From assembly GCF_018873765.1 (NCBI RefSeq), contig NC_057925.1, positions 57,300,970-57,364,969 on the forward strand: 64,000 nucleotides of DNA, given 5' to 3'. Shown in pieces: positions 39,364 to 49,300 of the stretch. This DNA is from Telopea speciosissima (taxonomy: Eukaryota > Streptophyta > Magnoliopsida > Proteales > Proteaceae). The position numbers and the translations under genes are program-made. A model generated the notes under the pieces. It did not search any database. It worked only from the letters and a program-made list of their open reading frames with translations, and was not told the DNA's origin. Each line of letters opens with the position of its first letter. Position 1 is the first letter of the stretch.

Positions 39364-39860
39364 TCATGAAATGAGAGACTGAATGATTTCTTCTTTTTTT
39401 CTTTGGTAAGCAAGGAACTTACTGAATAAAAGGGCCATGTGAACAACCTGTAGCTTCAGACAAAGGCCATGAAACCATAGAATGGAACACAGCCAATCTG
39501 TCATATACATGATAGACAGGGCCTTTCGTGCCAGGGCATCTACTACTACATCCAGAGCTTGTGGAATACATTGAAACGAAATCGAAACAAAAGAAGTAGA
39601 GGGACGCTTCACATCATCAATAATAGCAACTACATTTAGCGGTGGGATCTGGTGCGGTTCAAGAATGTAGGAGATGATTTCCTTGCTATCCGATTCAACT
39701 TAAAGTCGGTTGTACCCAGATTTGAGGGCTTGAGGTAACGCATGACGAATCATGGCGAATAGCTAAGGCCTCTCCTTGAGCAACCAAGTTAAGGCAAAAG
39801 GGAACTGAAATGACCTTCTGTTGTCACCTCCTATGATCCCAAAAGATATATCCAGTACCC
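39364..39860 (-). repeat. LINE fragment with RNase H-like (RVT_3) coding remains
   Basis: The minus strand reads ..MRHALPQALKSGYN.., VESDSKEIISYILEP, HQIPPLNVVAIIDD and a C-terminal ALDVVVDALARKALS, the pattern of the RNase H domain at the 3' end of plant L1-type LINEs. The reading frame is broken at least once. A T-rich tract at 39391-39402 fits the 3' tail. It lies just after the first MADS duplication unit. Confidence 0.65.
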
Positions 39861-40256
39861 CGCCTTTTGAACTTGAATGATTTTGAGTTTTTATTGTTTA
39901 ACTCTTCTTGGTAAATTTTGATTGAATTTGTTGAGGATACTGAGTATCCTAGTAAATCGGTTAATCGAAATATGGGGTTCATACAGATTATCCATGATTA
40001 TATTATTATTCATAAAAAATTACAACTTTTAAATCTAGGATTGAGATATTGAGTGATAATTCTTGTGCAGTTCGTTTGGATAAAACTTTGATTGAATTTG
40101 TTTTGAATACATTAACGGGTTTTTGTTGGTTATGGATTAAAATACAGATCGATCATCCGATTATCTATGAGAATGAGTTTTACTTCACGAAATAAATAAT
40201 AAAAGAGATGAATACAAACGATGAGTGAGTGAGTTAGGTAGGTAGGTCACTGAACC

Positions 40257-40372
40257 AGATCCTCTCCACTGCGCATCCAACGGCGAGGCTGGTATGATGT
40301 GCACCTAGGTGCACATCCCAATGTGCATCATACCAGCCCAGCCGTTGGATGCGCTGAGGGTCCCAAGGTTTT
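40257..40372. mobile_element. Palindromic MITE (CAGCCGTTGGAT family)
   Basis: Arms GCGCATCCAACGGCGAGGCTGG and CCAGCCCAGCCGTTGGATGCGC are inverse, continuing through TATGATGTGCAC and GTGCATCATA. Related copies lie at 61696-61836 and 62890-63052, and part of one at 53350-53430. Confidence 0.75.
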
Positions 40373-40917
40373 AAAGATATGAATTGATGGCCGGATCAAT
40401 CCAACCGATTTTGATTCAGATTGGATCAGAATCGGCCGGATTTGGTCGGGACTCGTGACGGATCTGAAATTGATTAGAATTTATATAAAATTACCCTAAT
40501 CCTAGTTATGTACAAGGATCAACTGAGTCAGATCAATCAAAATCAGGATCAGCTTCAGTTGATTCTGATCAAAATCGATCGAAGTAACTGAGTTAATTCT
40601 GATTTTTAAAAGGTTGCATCTAAAACACAGAATTGGGAGAATAAGAGGGTCAGAGAGGAGATGTGGGGGGGGGGGGCTGAAATTATAAAAACATCCCCAC
40701 TGGAAAAAGAAAGTGTAGATAAAATTAAGGGTAATAAGGGAAATAAAAAATTGATACAATTGGTTGTAACCAAGGTGGTTACAAACAGATTAACCCAAAA
40801 GGTACAAGCAAACGTGAAACGATCCCTTACATTAGTTAAAAGACGGGCAGCAGAGACGTTCATACAAAGAGTTGCGAACACTGTTATTCAAAAGTCATGA
40901 CCGTTATTAAGTGTTCA

Positions 40918-40954
<37 letters not shown>

Positions 40955-41557
40955 ACTTAAATGCAATGACTGTTAATAGTCTGAAACAAACAGTCAGTGT
41001 AAAACAGCCCTACCTCCCTCGCAAGTTCGCAACAGTGTGAGCAGTAATAACTCTGGATTCGGATCCTCCTCCGCTGCCGCCTGCCCGTGCGGACGGCGTG
41101 CAGCCTCAGACAGCACAGGCAATTGAATAACTCCCGGTGGAGTACTCGCTCCCTCTGGTACTGGCCGCAGAGGATTAGAAGGAGCACGTATAGAACAACA
41201 GTTTCAAAGAATTCGAACGGTAGAATCATAATTAATCAATCTCTTGAAAGGCTCCAATGGTGGTGAGTTCCATCCGAACTTCTTCTTCTTCTTCAGTTAT
41301 ATATCTCTCTCTTTCTTTATATTATGTGGACTGGAGAGAGTTCTCGAGTCTATTTGAAGAGAAGCAACCATTATCTTATCTTATCTGTGAATATATTCAG
41401 TGAATTTATATATATATATTAGCATATGGTTTGGCTTCAGGTTTGGAGGATTCTGATGCACGATTTTTGAAGCATTGGAATCTATGTAATGCTTAATAAT
41501 AATAGTAATAATAATAATAATCGGTATTTGATTCTAATTGATTCAAATTTTTATAAG
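40373..41557. other. Intergenic region with a GC-rich patch
   Basis: Mostly AT-rich, with poly-G (40663) and poly-T (40919-40942) runs. At 41030-41160 a GC-rich patch gives an open minus-strand frame (40957-41229, LRLHAVRTGRRQRRR..) with no recognised family. On the plus strand an ATG at 41257 sits four bases before GTGAGT, like a tiny first exon. Neither can be called a gene. Confidence 0.35.
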
Positions 41558-41696
41558 GGGTGCTGTTCTCTATGCCGCAGCGTAGGCTGCGCTCAGGCGC
41601 ATGGGGATGGGTACAATGATAACCCTGTCCCCCCTTGAGTGACAGGCTCATGTGCCTGACCGCAGCCTGCGTTGTAGCACAGCAAACATTCTCCTT
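41558..41696. mobile_element. Fold-back MITE
   Basis: The left GCCGCAGCGTAGGCTGCGCTCAG and right (inverse) GCTACAACGCAGGCTGCGGTCAG pair, followed by GCGCATG / GCACATG. The outermost pair is GCTGTTCTC / GAATGTTTGC. Confidence 0.65.
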
Positions 41697-42344
41697 TTTT
41701 ATAAATATCTAGAAGTATTTACATGCATATATAGGATGTAAAGAAATACATAGAACTAGGTATGGTGTTATAGCCTGTTTTTTCATGCAAGTATTTACGC
41801 TCAATTGGATTGTTGATTGTTTTGAATATTTGTTTGCGGAAGGTGCATTGAGATTGATAGATTTTGAAAGAAGACTGTAGGAGTATTGACAGATTTGTAT
41901 TTTTCTTCCATGTTGGGGTCTACTATTAATGCACTAACCAGTGTTCTCTTTTTCATATCTTCCATAAACTCAATGTGATACTGTAGAATTGTTACATGGT
42001 TGGTTGGAAGGAAGCCACCCTTTCATGTTGAGTCATCACGTTTAAAATAGTGACTGATATGCCTTGAGTGGTTGCCATGAAAACGTATGAGATTTCATTT
42101 TATTCTTGATTGTTCACTTGGTATTTCTACATTGAAAGTCGAAAAGTGTACTGGATCAATACTTGCTGAAAGACACATATTTTGATTAAACGATTTACTA
42201 GGATTCTTGGTAAAATTCAATCAAAATTTAACCAGAAGATTTAAACATGAGGAACTCGAAATCATTCAATCTCTCAGTTCATGATTCCAAAAATCAAAAA
42301 TCAGTTTGATAAAAGGATTTGGATCCCCTCTGCGCCATCATGTT

Positions 42345-42497
42345 GTGCGCAACTCTTAGGTTGCCATATTGGCACAGATGTCCATCCAATGGTTGGGCAT
42401 CGAGCTCCTCAAAAATGCTGCTCAAAATTCAAATTTGAAAGGAGTTCAATGCCCAACCATTAGATGGGCATCTGTCCTGGAGGTGGCAACCTGAAAG
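42345..42497. mobile_element. Fold-back MITE (TTGGGCAT family) in the left MADS arm
   Basis: The left TTAGGTTGCCATATTGGCACAG and right (inverse) TTTCAGGTTGCCACCTCCAGG, then CCCATCTAATGGTTGGGCAT, pair closely. The same family is at 45315-45480, in the other arm. Confidence 0.75.
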
Positions 42498-42504
42498 TTT
42501 CCTC

Positions 42505-42535
42505 ACCCGTGTCTAGCATCTCCACGTACTTCCAT
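42505..42535 (-). pseudogene. Truncated copy of the small conserved protein gene
   Basis: ATGGAAGTACGTGGAGATG, then CTAGACACGGGTGAGG, matches the first 33 bases of the gene at 45080 except for two missing bases after the ATG and a few substitutions. The two-base loss shifts the frame and leads to a stop at once. Homology ends next to a MITE. It sits at the mirror position of the intact gene in the inverted duplication. Confidence 0.75.
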
Positions 42536-43385
42536 AAAGTAAGGAAGAGAAGTAAAGAGAAAAAAATTAATTGGAAAGGAATATGGTTGCTAGAACTTAA
42601 AACACATCCCATGTATCATCGCCTATGATCTTAGAAGCAATGCTTGATTTGTTTGGGGATAAGTTGGCAACCCTATTTATAGGCTGCCTTCTCAGCCGAG
42701 CTGGCCAGGAGGGCATCGATTCAAGAAGATGAGTTCGATTTTCGCTGCGACGCCGCGTGTTTGGGAAGGGGTACCAACATACTGTACCTACCAATTGATG
42801 AGCTGTTTGGAGTTTGGACAAAGTCATTAGGAAAGACCCTAGCTTTGTATGAAAATCATAAAATTGCCCCTTTTAGCCTCATTGCGGGTGTTAAAAGGTT
42901 TATAAATGGCTATAACCTTATAGGGTACAGTAATTCGATTTGGGTTGACAGAGTACATTAGATAAAATCAGTACTACTCTTTAACAAACGATTTTGGTCT
43001 TTTAGATAGTGAAATCAAAATCGTTTATAAACAATTTAAAAAGTTATTCATCTGCTGGGGCCATGCTGCCAGTCAGATAATCCTCTCACTTAAAAGATAT
43101 AAGAACCATAAATCATACAAAACACCTGCAAAAATAGACATAGATAACAAAAGTAGAATTCATACCCAAAAGATTTATTATTGTTCCATCCTTTATTTTT
43201 TTCATCCGGTAACAAGAACATCGATCAATTGCAATCTCTACTGCAATTTAGAAGGCCCAAGTACAACAAGCCCATTCCCATATTGGAACTCAAAACCCGA
43301 AGGACCAATAAGAGTATTCTCAGCCACTCCAACAGAATTACTGGGCAATAGCAGTGAAGGAATCGAAACCTGGGCCTCCATCAGC

Positions 43386-43652
43386 TTAGCTGTCTTCCAC
43401 TTCCTCTGGGTTGGTTTCATTGAGAAACCTATCGACAATAGAATATACAGATGGGTATCCAAATGCGTATATATTGTCGGCCGGGGAGAAAACGATGATG
43501 ACGACCTCGGCACCACAGAAGGTACAGAGCTCACTAGCCTTCTTAAAGAGGCCAACTTGACGTTTCGAGAATGTGACATACCGAGCATTATAATCCTCTA
43601 TCATCTTCATCTCTCTCTTTTGGCGTCCCATGCTTGTTCTCTTTCTTGTCAT
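43386..43652 (-). CDS. Short type I MADS-box protein, 88 aa (left arm)
   Basis: [16 protein letters not shown].. to ..[10 protein letters not shown], single exon. MADS core [27 protein letters not shown]. Length and stop position equal the copy at 38490; 14 of 88 residues differ. It is divergently oriented to the gene at 43963, with start codons 310 bp apart. Downstream of the stop a shifted frame stays open ([20 protein letters not shown]..) and is shared with the right arm, so the family C-terminus may once have been read in that frame. Confidence 0.8.
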   Translation of the reverse strand: MTRKRTSMGRQKREMKMIEDYNARYVTFSKRQVGLFKKASELCTFCGAEVVIIVFSPADNIYAFGYPSVYSIVDRFLNETNPEEVEDS

Positions 43653-43825
43653 GATCCAAAGGACTGAGGATGATTCAAGAAAGAGACACAAATGGAGGTT
43701 GAGATAACAAACAAGAAGAAAAATATGGGGTATGATTATATAAAAGTCTCCAAGGTATCCAAATGATAAGCCCTATTACCTATCATTCTAAAATATTGTT
43801 TATAAATGAAAATTATATATTTATC

Positions 43826-45112
43826 ATTTGGATACCTTGGAGACTTGTGAATTCCTTGCAGATATGATCATACCCCATATTTTTCTTCTTTCTTGTAGCT
43901 TTCACATCTCTTGCAACCTCATTTGTGTCTCTTTTCTTGAATCATTCTTAGTCCCTTGGATCATGGTAGAAAAGAGAACAAGCATGGGACGCCGAAAGAT
44001 AGAGATGAAGATGATCGAGAATTATTCTGCTCAGTATGTCACATTATCGAGACGTCAAGCTGGCCTATTTAAGAAGGCCAACAAGCTCTGCACCTTATGT
44101 GGTGCCGAGGTCGCCATCATCGTTTTCTCCCCTGTCGACAATGTGTTCTCCTTTGGACATCCATCTGTGGATTCTATTGTCTATAGGTTTCTAAATGAAA
44201 CCAGCCCACAGGGAGTGGAAGAAAGCGAAGTTGATGGAGGCCCAGGTTCCGGTTCCTTCACTGCTGTTGCCCAGTAATTCTGTTGGAACGGATGAGACTA
44301 CTCTTATTGGTCCATTGGGTTTTGGGTCCCAATATGGGAATGGACTTGTTGTACTTCGGCCTTCTAAATTGCAGCAGAGATTGCACTTGATGTTCTTGTT
44401 ACCAGATGGAAAAAAATAAATGATGGATTTATCTATTTTTGCAGGTGTTTTGTATTTGTATGATTTATGGTTCTTATTTGGCCCTTATAGATGAATAAAT
44501 ATTTAAATTGTTTATAAATGATTATGATTTCACTATCTAAAAGACTAAAATCATTTGTTAAATAGTAGTAGTGATTTCTATCTAATTTACTCTGTCAAAC
44601 CAAATCGAATTACGGTATAAGGCTATAACCATTTATAAACCTTTTAACATCCCGCATTGAGGCTAAGAGGGGCAATTTTGTGGTTTTCTTACAAAGCTAG
44701 GGCCTTTCCCAATGACTTCGCCCAAACTCCAAACAACTCAGTTTGTAGGTACGATACGTCGGTTCCCCTTCCCAAACACGCGGTGTTGCGGTGCAAATCG
44801 GACACATTTTCTCGAATCAATTATCTCCCGAAGGCAGCCTAAATAAAGGGTTGCCAACTTCTCCCCAAGCATTGCTTCTGAGATCATGGGCACTGTCTAA
44901 TACATGGGATGTGTTTTAAGTTTTAGTAGATCATATTCCTTTCTAATTAATTTGTTTCTCTTTACTTCTCTTCCTTAGTTTCATCTTTTCTTCCCTTCTT
45001 CAATCTTCACAGTTTTGCTACTTTTTCAAAAGAAAAGCAACAGAGAAGATAGAGTCAGCGGCAAAGAAGGAGAGCAGAGATGGGGAAGTATGTGGAGATG
45101 CTAGACGCAGGG
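43826..45112 (+). repeat. Right arm of the MADS inverted duplication
   Basis: Mirror image of 42505-43772 across a spacer of only about 54 bp. The beginning (ATCATTTGGATACCTTGGAG) also matches the direct copy near 38343, which makes three units in the cluster. Confidence 0.85.
43963..44277 (+). CDS. Short type I MADS-box protein, 104 aa (right arm)
   Basis: [16 protein letters not shown].., core [27 protein letters not shown], ending ..[12 protein letters not shown]. It is more diverged than the other two, and its stop lies 16 codons later because the TAA after the 88th codon is replaced. The first MADS residues are changed (VEKRTS for ARKRTS), losing one basic residue of the DNA-contacting N-terminal arm. 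The ATG at 43963 aligns with the other copies. Confidence 0.75.
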   Translation: MVEKRTSMGRRKIEMKMIENYSAQYVTLSRRQAGLFKKANKLCTLCGAEVAIIVFSPVDNVFSFGHPSVDSIVYRFLNETSPQGVEESEVDGGPGSGSFTAVAQ

Positions 45113-45244
45113 GTTAGGATTGCAGCTCACATCCATTCTCACTGCCCTCAGACAGTGAGGATGTACTACCACCCTCCGTCCAACCCTGACAACAATACTG
45201 TGGGCGTCGACACTGATGATTTCATTCTTTATTCCATTGTATGA
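45080..45244 (+). CDS. Small conserved plant protein of unknown function, 54 aa
   Basis: Single exon starting [19 protein letters not shown], then [17 protein letters not shown], and ending [10 protein letters not shown] recognise the pattern ([32 protein letters not shown]...FILYS) from small uncharacterised proteins of land plants; no function is known to me. The usual RFHSHCPQTARMYYHPP core is changed at a few places (HIH, TVR). The leader is pyrimidine-rich, and a TATA-like AAATAAAG lies near 44843. The gene lies inside the right arm of the MADS duplication and has a broken twin at 42505-42535. Confidence 0.8.
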   Translation: MGKYVEMLDAGVRIAAHIHSHCPQTVRMYYHPPSNPDNNTVGVDTDDFILYSIV

Positions 45245-45314
45245 CACAATACCCCAGTGAAAGATAAAAATCATTGTTGGAGAGGAGTTTTATCAAGGAT
45301 CGGGCTCTTAGGCC

Positions 45315-45480
45315 TGAGGTTGTGCGGCCATGGTGTTGCGTGCAACTCCCAGGTCACCACCTCAGCACAGATGCCCATCCAAGGGTTGGGCATCCTTTCA
45401 AATTCGAATTTTAAGCGCCATTTTTGAGTAGCTCGATGCCCAACCATAGAATGAGCATCTGTGCTAAGGTGGCGACCATT
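45315..45480. mobile_element. Fold-back MITE (TTGGGCAT family)
   Basis: CTCCCAGGTCACCACCTCAGCA, then GATGCCCATCC.., pairs with GATGAGCATCTGTGCT.. written as ATGAGCATCTGTGCTAAGGTGGCGACC on the right, around two GGTTGGGCAT/GATGCCCAACC motifs. Same family as 42345-42497. The minus-strand frame 45271-45555 is due to it. Confidence 0.7.
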
Positions 45481-45702
45481 ACCCATTGAACCAATGATAC
45501 CAGAGGACCAAAGACCGGGTTCAAGTTGGGTCAAAGCAAACCGAGCTAAATGCATGGTAGATTTATAGTTTTTGGACAGACCTGGGCCTAGTCAAAGTGT
45601 TCAGCTTTAACAATTTGACTGGTTTTCCTCCAAGCTTGGTTCCAAGAATTGAATTAGAATCATCGGAAATGGCTAATTCAAATTCAAATCGAAACAAACA
45701 AT

Positions 45703-45802
45703 TAAATTAGAATTAGTCATGAATGCACTTGGATCTTCATTGTTGCCCATTTTAAATTAGAATTAGTCATGAATGCACTTGGATCTTCATTGTTGCCCAT
45801 TT
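45703..45802 (+). repeat. Exact 50-bp tandem duplication
   Basis: Two adjacent identical 50-base units (45703-45752, 45753-45802) containing GAATTAGTCATGAATGCAC and GGATCTTCATTGTTGCCC. No mismatch is seen, so the event is recent. Confidence 0.9.
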
Positions 45803-46275
45803 TTTCAAAAAAAAAAAAGGCATATAAGGACTTGTTCATCCTCTCCTTAAGGGATAGCTTAGCTTTTAAGGATGAGTTATACCCAAGTCCCTAACAAATG
45901 GGACTTAAAGACTAGCTTTTAAAAAGAGAAGATGGTGATATTTTATATTCAGTACTAAGACAAAACACACAAATTAATACATTAAAAAGAGAATTTAAGA
46001 CTGTTTCTGCAGCTCATGAATCATCAGTTGACTAATCGCTGGTAAATCTCCTTATTGCGATCCATGTTCCATCGCGACCTCCTTTCTATCTTTTTGTGCT
46101 GAAGAAATTGTTGATCGAAATACATTCCAATCGATCACAGCGCTGTCTGAATCTTTCCATCAAAAGCCCTATTTTCTTTTCCTTAGCGCTATTCTTATTT
46201 TCTTTCTCCTAATTGTGATCCTTCAAACTGCTCATCCACTGTCTTCTCGTCTCATCGAGCTGCTCATTCAACACT

Positions 46276-46373
46276 GCTGGAGGCAAATGTACAAATAACA
46301 ATGTCCCAAACCTATCAGATGGCTAATGTATAAGTTGTTGGAGGCAAATATACAAATAATAATGTCCCAAACC
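46276..46373 (-). repeat. Duplicated block in the SMT1 3' UTR
   Basis: GGAGGCAAATNTACAAATAA, then AATGTCCCAAACCT, occurs twice (about 46278-46314 and 46340-46373), the second copy directly after the stop codon. The copies differ by a few bases. Confidence 0.75.
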
Positions 46374-49300
46374 TTAAGAAGCTTCTGCTGAAGTGCTGCC
46401 TGAATGAGGTTTTCGGACCAAGAAGAAGTACATTGGTGTGAAGATCTCTTTCCTATATACAAGCCAATTACAATAGCTATCAGCATCTAATACACAAATT
46501 AGGATACAACATATATATAGCCGTATTATTTTTAATTATTTTGTAATTGAAGAAAAAAATGAGTCTAGCAGAGATGAGGTGCTGCGGAGGATGTGTGGCA
46601 CAACCAGGAGAGATAGAGTAAGGAATGATTGTATTAGAACCGAATTGGGAGGTGCACTAATCCAGGTTAAGCTCCGTGAGAGCTGGGGTGGTATGGTCTT
46701 GTCCAACAGAGAGCTATGGATGCACTAATAAGGAAATGTGGCCAAATTCAATTTGACGGAGCAAAAAGAGAGGGGCAAGCCTAAAATGACCATTGGAGAA
46801 GTGGTAAGAAAGGATATGCATGTGGTAGGGCTCGATCCTAGTATGACCGCGGATAGAGTTGTTTGGAGGACAAGGAACCATGTAGCCGACCCTTTGTAGG
46901 GGAATCCGGATCAGCTACCCACATGGGGACGGGTGGGGACAGATCTGATCCCTCCATGGGACGTGGGTCCCACACCCTAGAGGCGGGTCCCACACTCCCA
47001 TGGAGGGTTCAGATCTGTCCCCACCCGTCCCCATGTGGGTAGCAGATCTGAACTCCTTGTAAAGGGATGTTTCTGGGATACTGCTTTGATTAATGCTTTG
47101 ACTTTTTCCTTTACTTATTTTCTTTTTAACTTCCTTTTACTCCTTTTTACTTCGTTTTACTTCTCTTATTTCTATTATTGTCATAGCCTCTATCGGGTCC
47201 ATGTAGCCGACCCCATTTAGTTGATAAGGTTATGGTTGTTGTTGTTGTTGTTGTATGGGCGTTTTTGCATGAAAAAACTCTAACCTTCCACCAGCGACCA
47301 ATCCTTCTGCAGCTTTCTCAAGAAAGGCTTGAACTCTTTGACTTCCTTCTGGAGCAAGGCGCACATATTCTAAGACCTTAACCTGCAAAAGTAAGGAATT
47401 CACACTTTATAAACTGCTAACAAGATCTAAATAGTATAAATAAGAAATGTACAGCAAAAGCTAGCAATTTATTTCTCATACGACCCTGACAAACAAGATT
47501 TTTTCAAAGTTTAAAATGTTATCATAAACAAACTACAGAACACCGAGACCTTACCAAATTTCTTGTGACGAAACGACCAATAGCTGTTAGACGGAAACTG
47601 CTAAGTGAGAAATGACGAGGATCCAGAGGTGCATACCAAGGCATTGGTGAGTCCAAGGCAAGATCCTTCTCCCATATAACCTTATATGTCAAACATATAC
47701 CAATTCTGACTCAGATCAACCTTATTATTTTGAACTTCCAGGGACAGATCAACATTAATATTTTGAACTTCCAGAGAAAATGGCTCAGTAGAAAGTGCAA
47801 CCTCCAGTTTACTCACCTCAAATCCTGCAAGTTTTAAAGCTTCAAGACATTGCCTTGTTGACCTGACATCTGGTAGGCCATTACCGAGTTCAATTTCTTC
47901 CTGTATCCATAAAGCTAAGTTTGTGTTAGCATGAAATAGAAGTTGAGAAGAAACAGAAGTAGTTTACGGTATTTATAGTACTATATCACCTTTATTTTCT
48001 GGTGCACTTGGTTTTTAGAATCGAAAGAGTCAGTCATACACCACTCGTATGCAGCAAAATGCTGGCCAGGCTTTAATACTCTGTAGATCTCGTTGTAGCA
48101 TCCCAGCTATTTCACCAAATAGAGAGAGGGAGAGATGTCAAACAAATCTGAGCCACAAGATGGATTCAAAAAGTGAAACTGGATGTGCTAACTGCTAATT
48201 GACCCAGGGAAATAACAACAGATAACTAATTAATCGAAATAAATACTTCAAAGGAGCATACCGCATCTGGTGCATGGCAAGTAGCTTCTATAGCATACAC
48301 AGCATCAAAAGTATTGTCCGGAAATGTCATTTTCATGAAGTCAGCCTGCATTGCCATAAAAAATACCATCAAAGAAGTCTGTCAATTAGACATCTTATTA
48401 ATATTGTTTCTACTAATATTATGTTGTTAATAGGTGAAGAAGGGTTTTGAACCAGGTCTTTGCTATGAAACCCAATAGTCTTTGCCAGCTTAAAATCCAT
48501 CACCTTCAGAATGGAACATGATGGAAAATGTTACAGCAACTATTTCCCAGGGGAAAAGAAGAAGGAGGGACCAACTCCTCAAATAAGAGGTCATGAGTTC
48601 AAACCACCTTGGGGACTATCTCCATCCCCTACCCCGCCCCCCCTACTAAAGCTCTCCAATTCCAAAAAAAAAGAAGAAACAGCAGCATTTGCGTACATTT
48701 AGAACAAACTTGGAAGTAAAAAACAAAAACTGAGGAAAATGTCTTTATTCACAAAAGGCTTCACAGCAAGAACACGAACAAAATATATATCAAAGGAATA
48801 CCAACCTTCACAAAGTCACAGGTCTTGTCCACTCTTGTTATGCGATTCAATTCCTGCAAAGTAATTACCAAATGTAAGTAAATTGCTACAGAGATAGGTC
48901 AAATGATATCAGTTTCTGTAAATATGGACTGTAGATTGATGTCATACTATTGAGTCCACAACGGAGTCAGAATATAAAAAACAAACATATAAGGTTAATG
49001 CCACATGAGGTATCATTGCAAAGCAACAAGATAATTACTTACTTTTCCTCTTGATATCTGATACTCATTATTGTTCAACCCCGTAATGGCTGTTGAGCTG
49101 CAACATACAAGTCAAATAATTCTCAGAGCCTTCTCCTGGAAAGGATCAAGTTAAATCATCTGAACTTCCATAAAAAGTTAAATCATTTGAACTTCCATAA
49201 AGGTACAGTTAGTCTGAGGTATGAACTCCCAAACAGAACGACACAGAAATACACAAGGGAGATACAAGCTGGAAGAATTACATAGCGTCTAATTGAATGA

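Larger units (their letters stand above)
42505..43772 (-). repeat. Left arm of the MADS inverted duplication
   Basis: The reverse complement matches 43826-45112 in order: MADS coding region, its downstream sequence, the ATTTATAAACCTTTTAACA block, the Cys/Pro-rich-looking spacer (GGTTGCCAACTT), AACACATCCCATGTAT and the start of the small gene. About 100 bases of the small gene's 5' leader present in the right arm are absent here. Confidence 0.85.
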
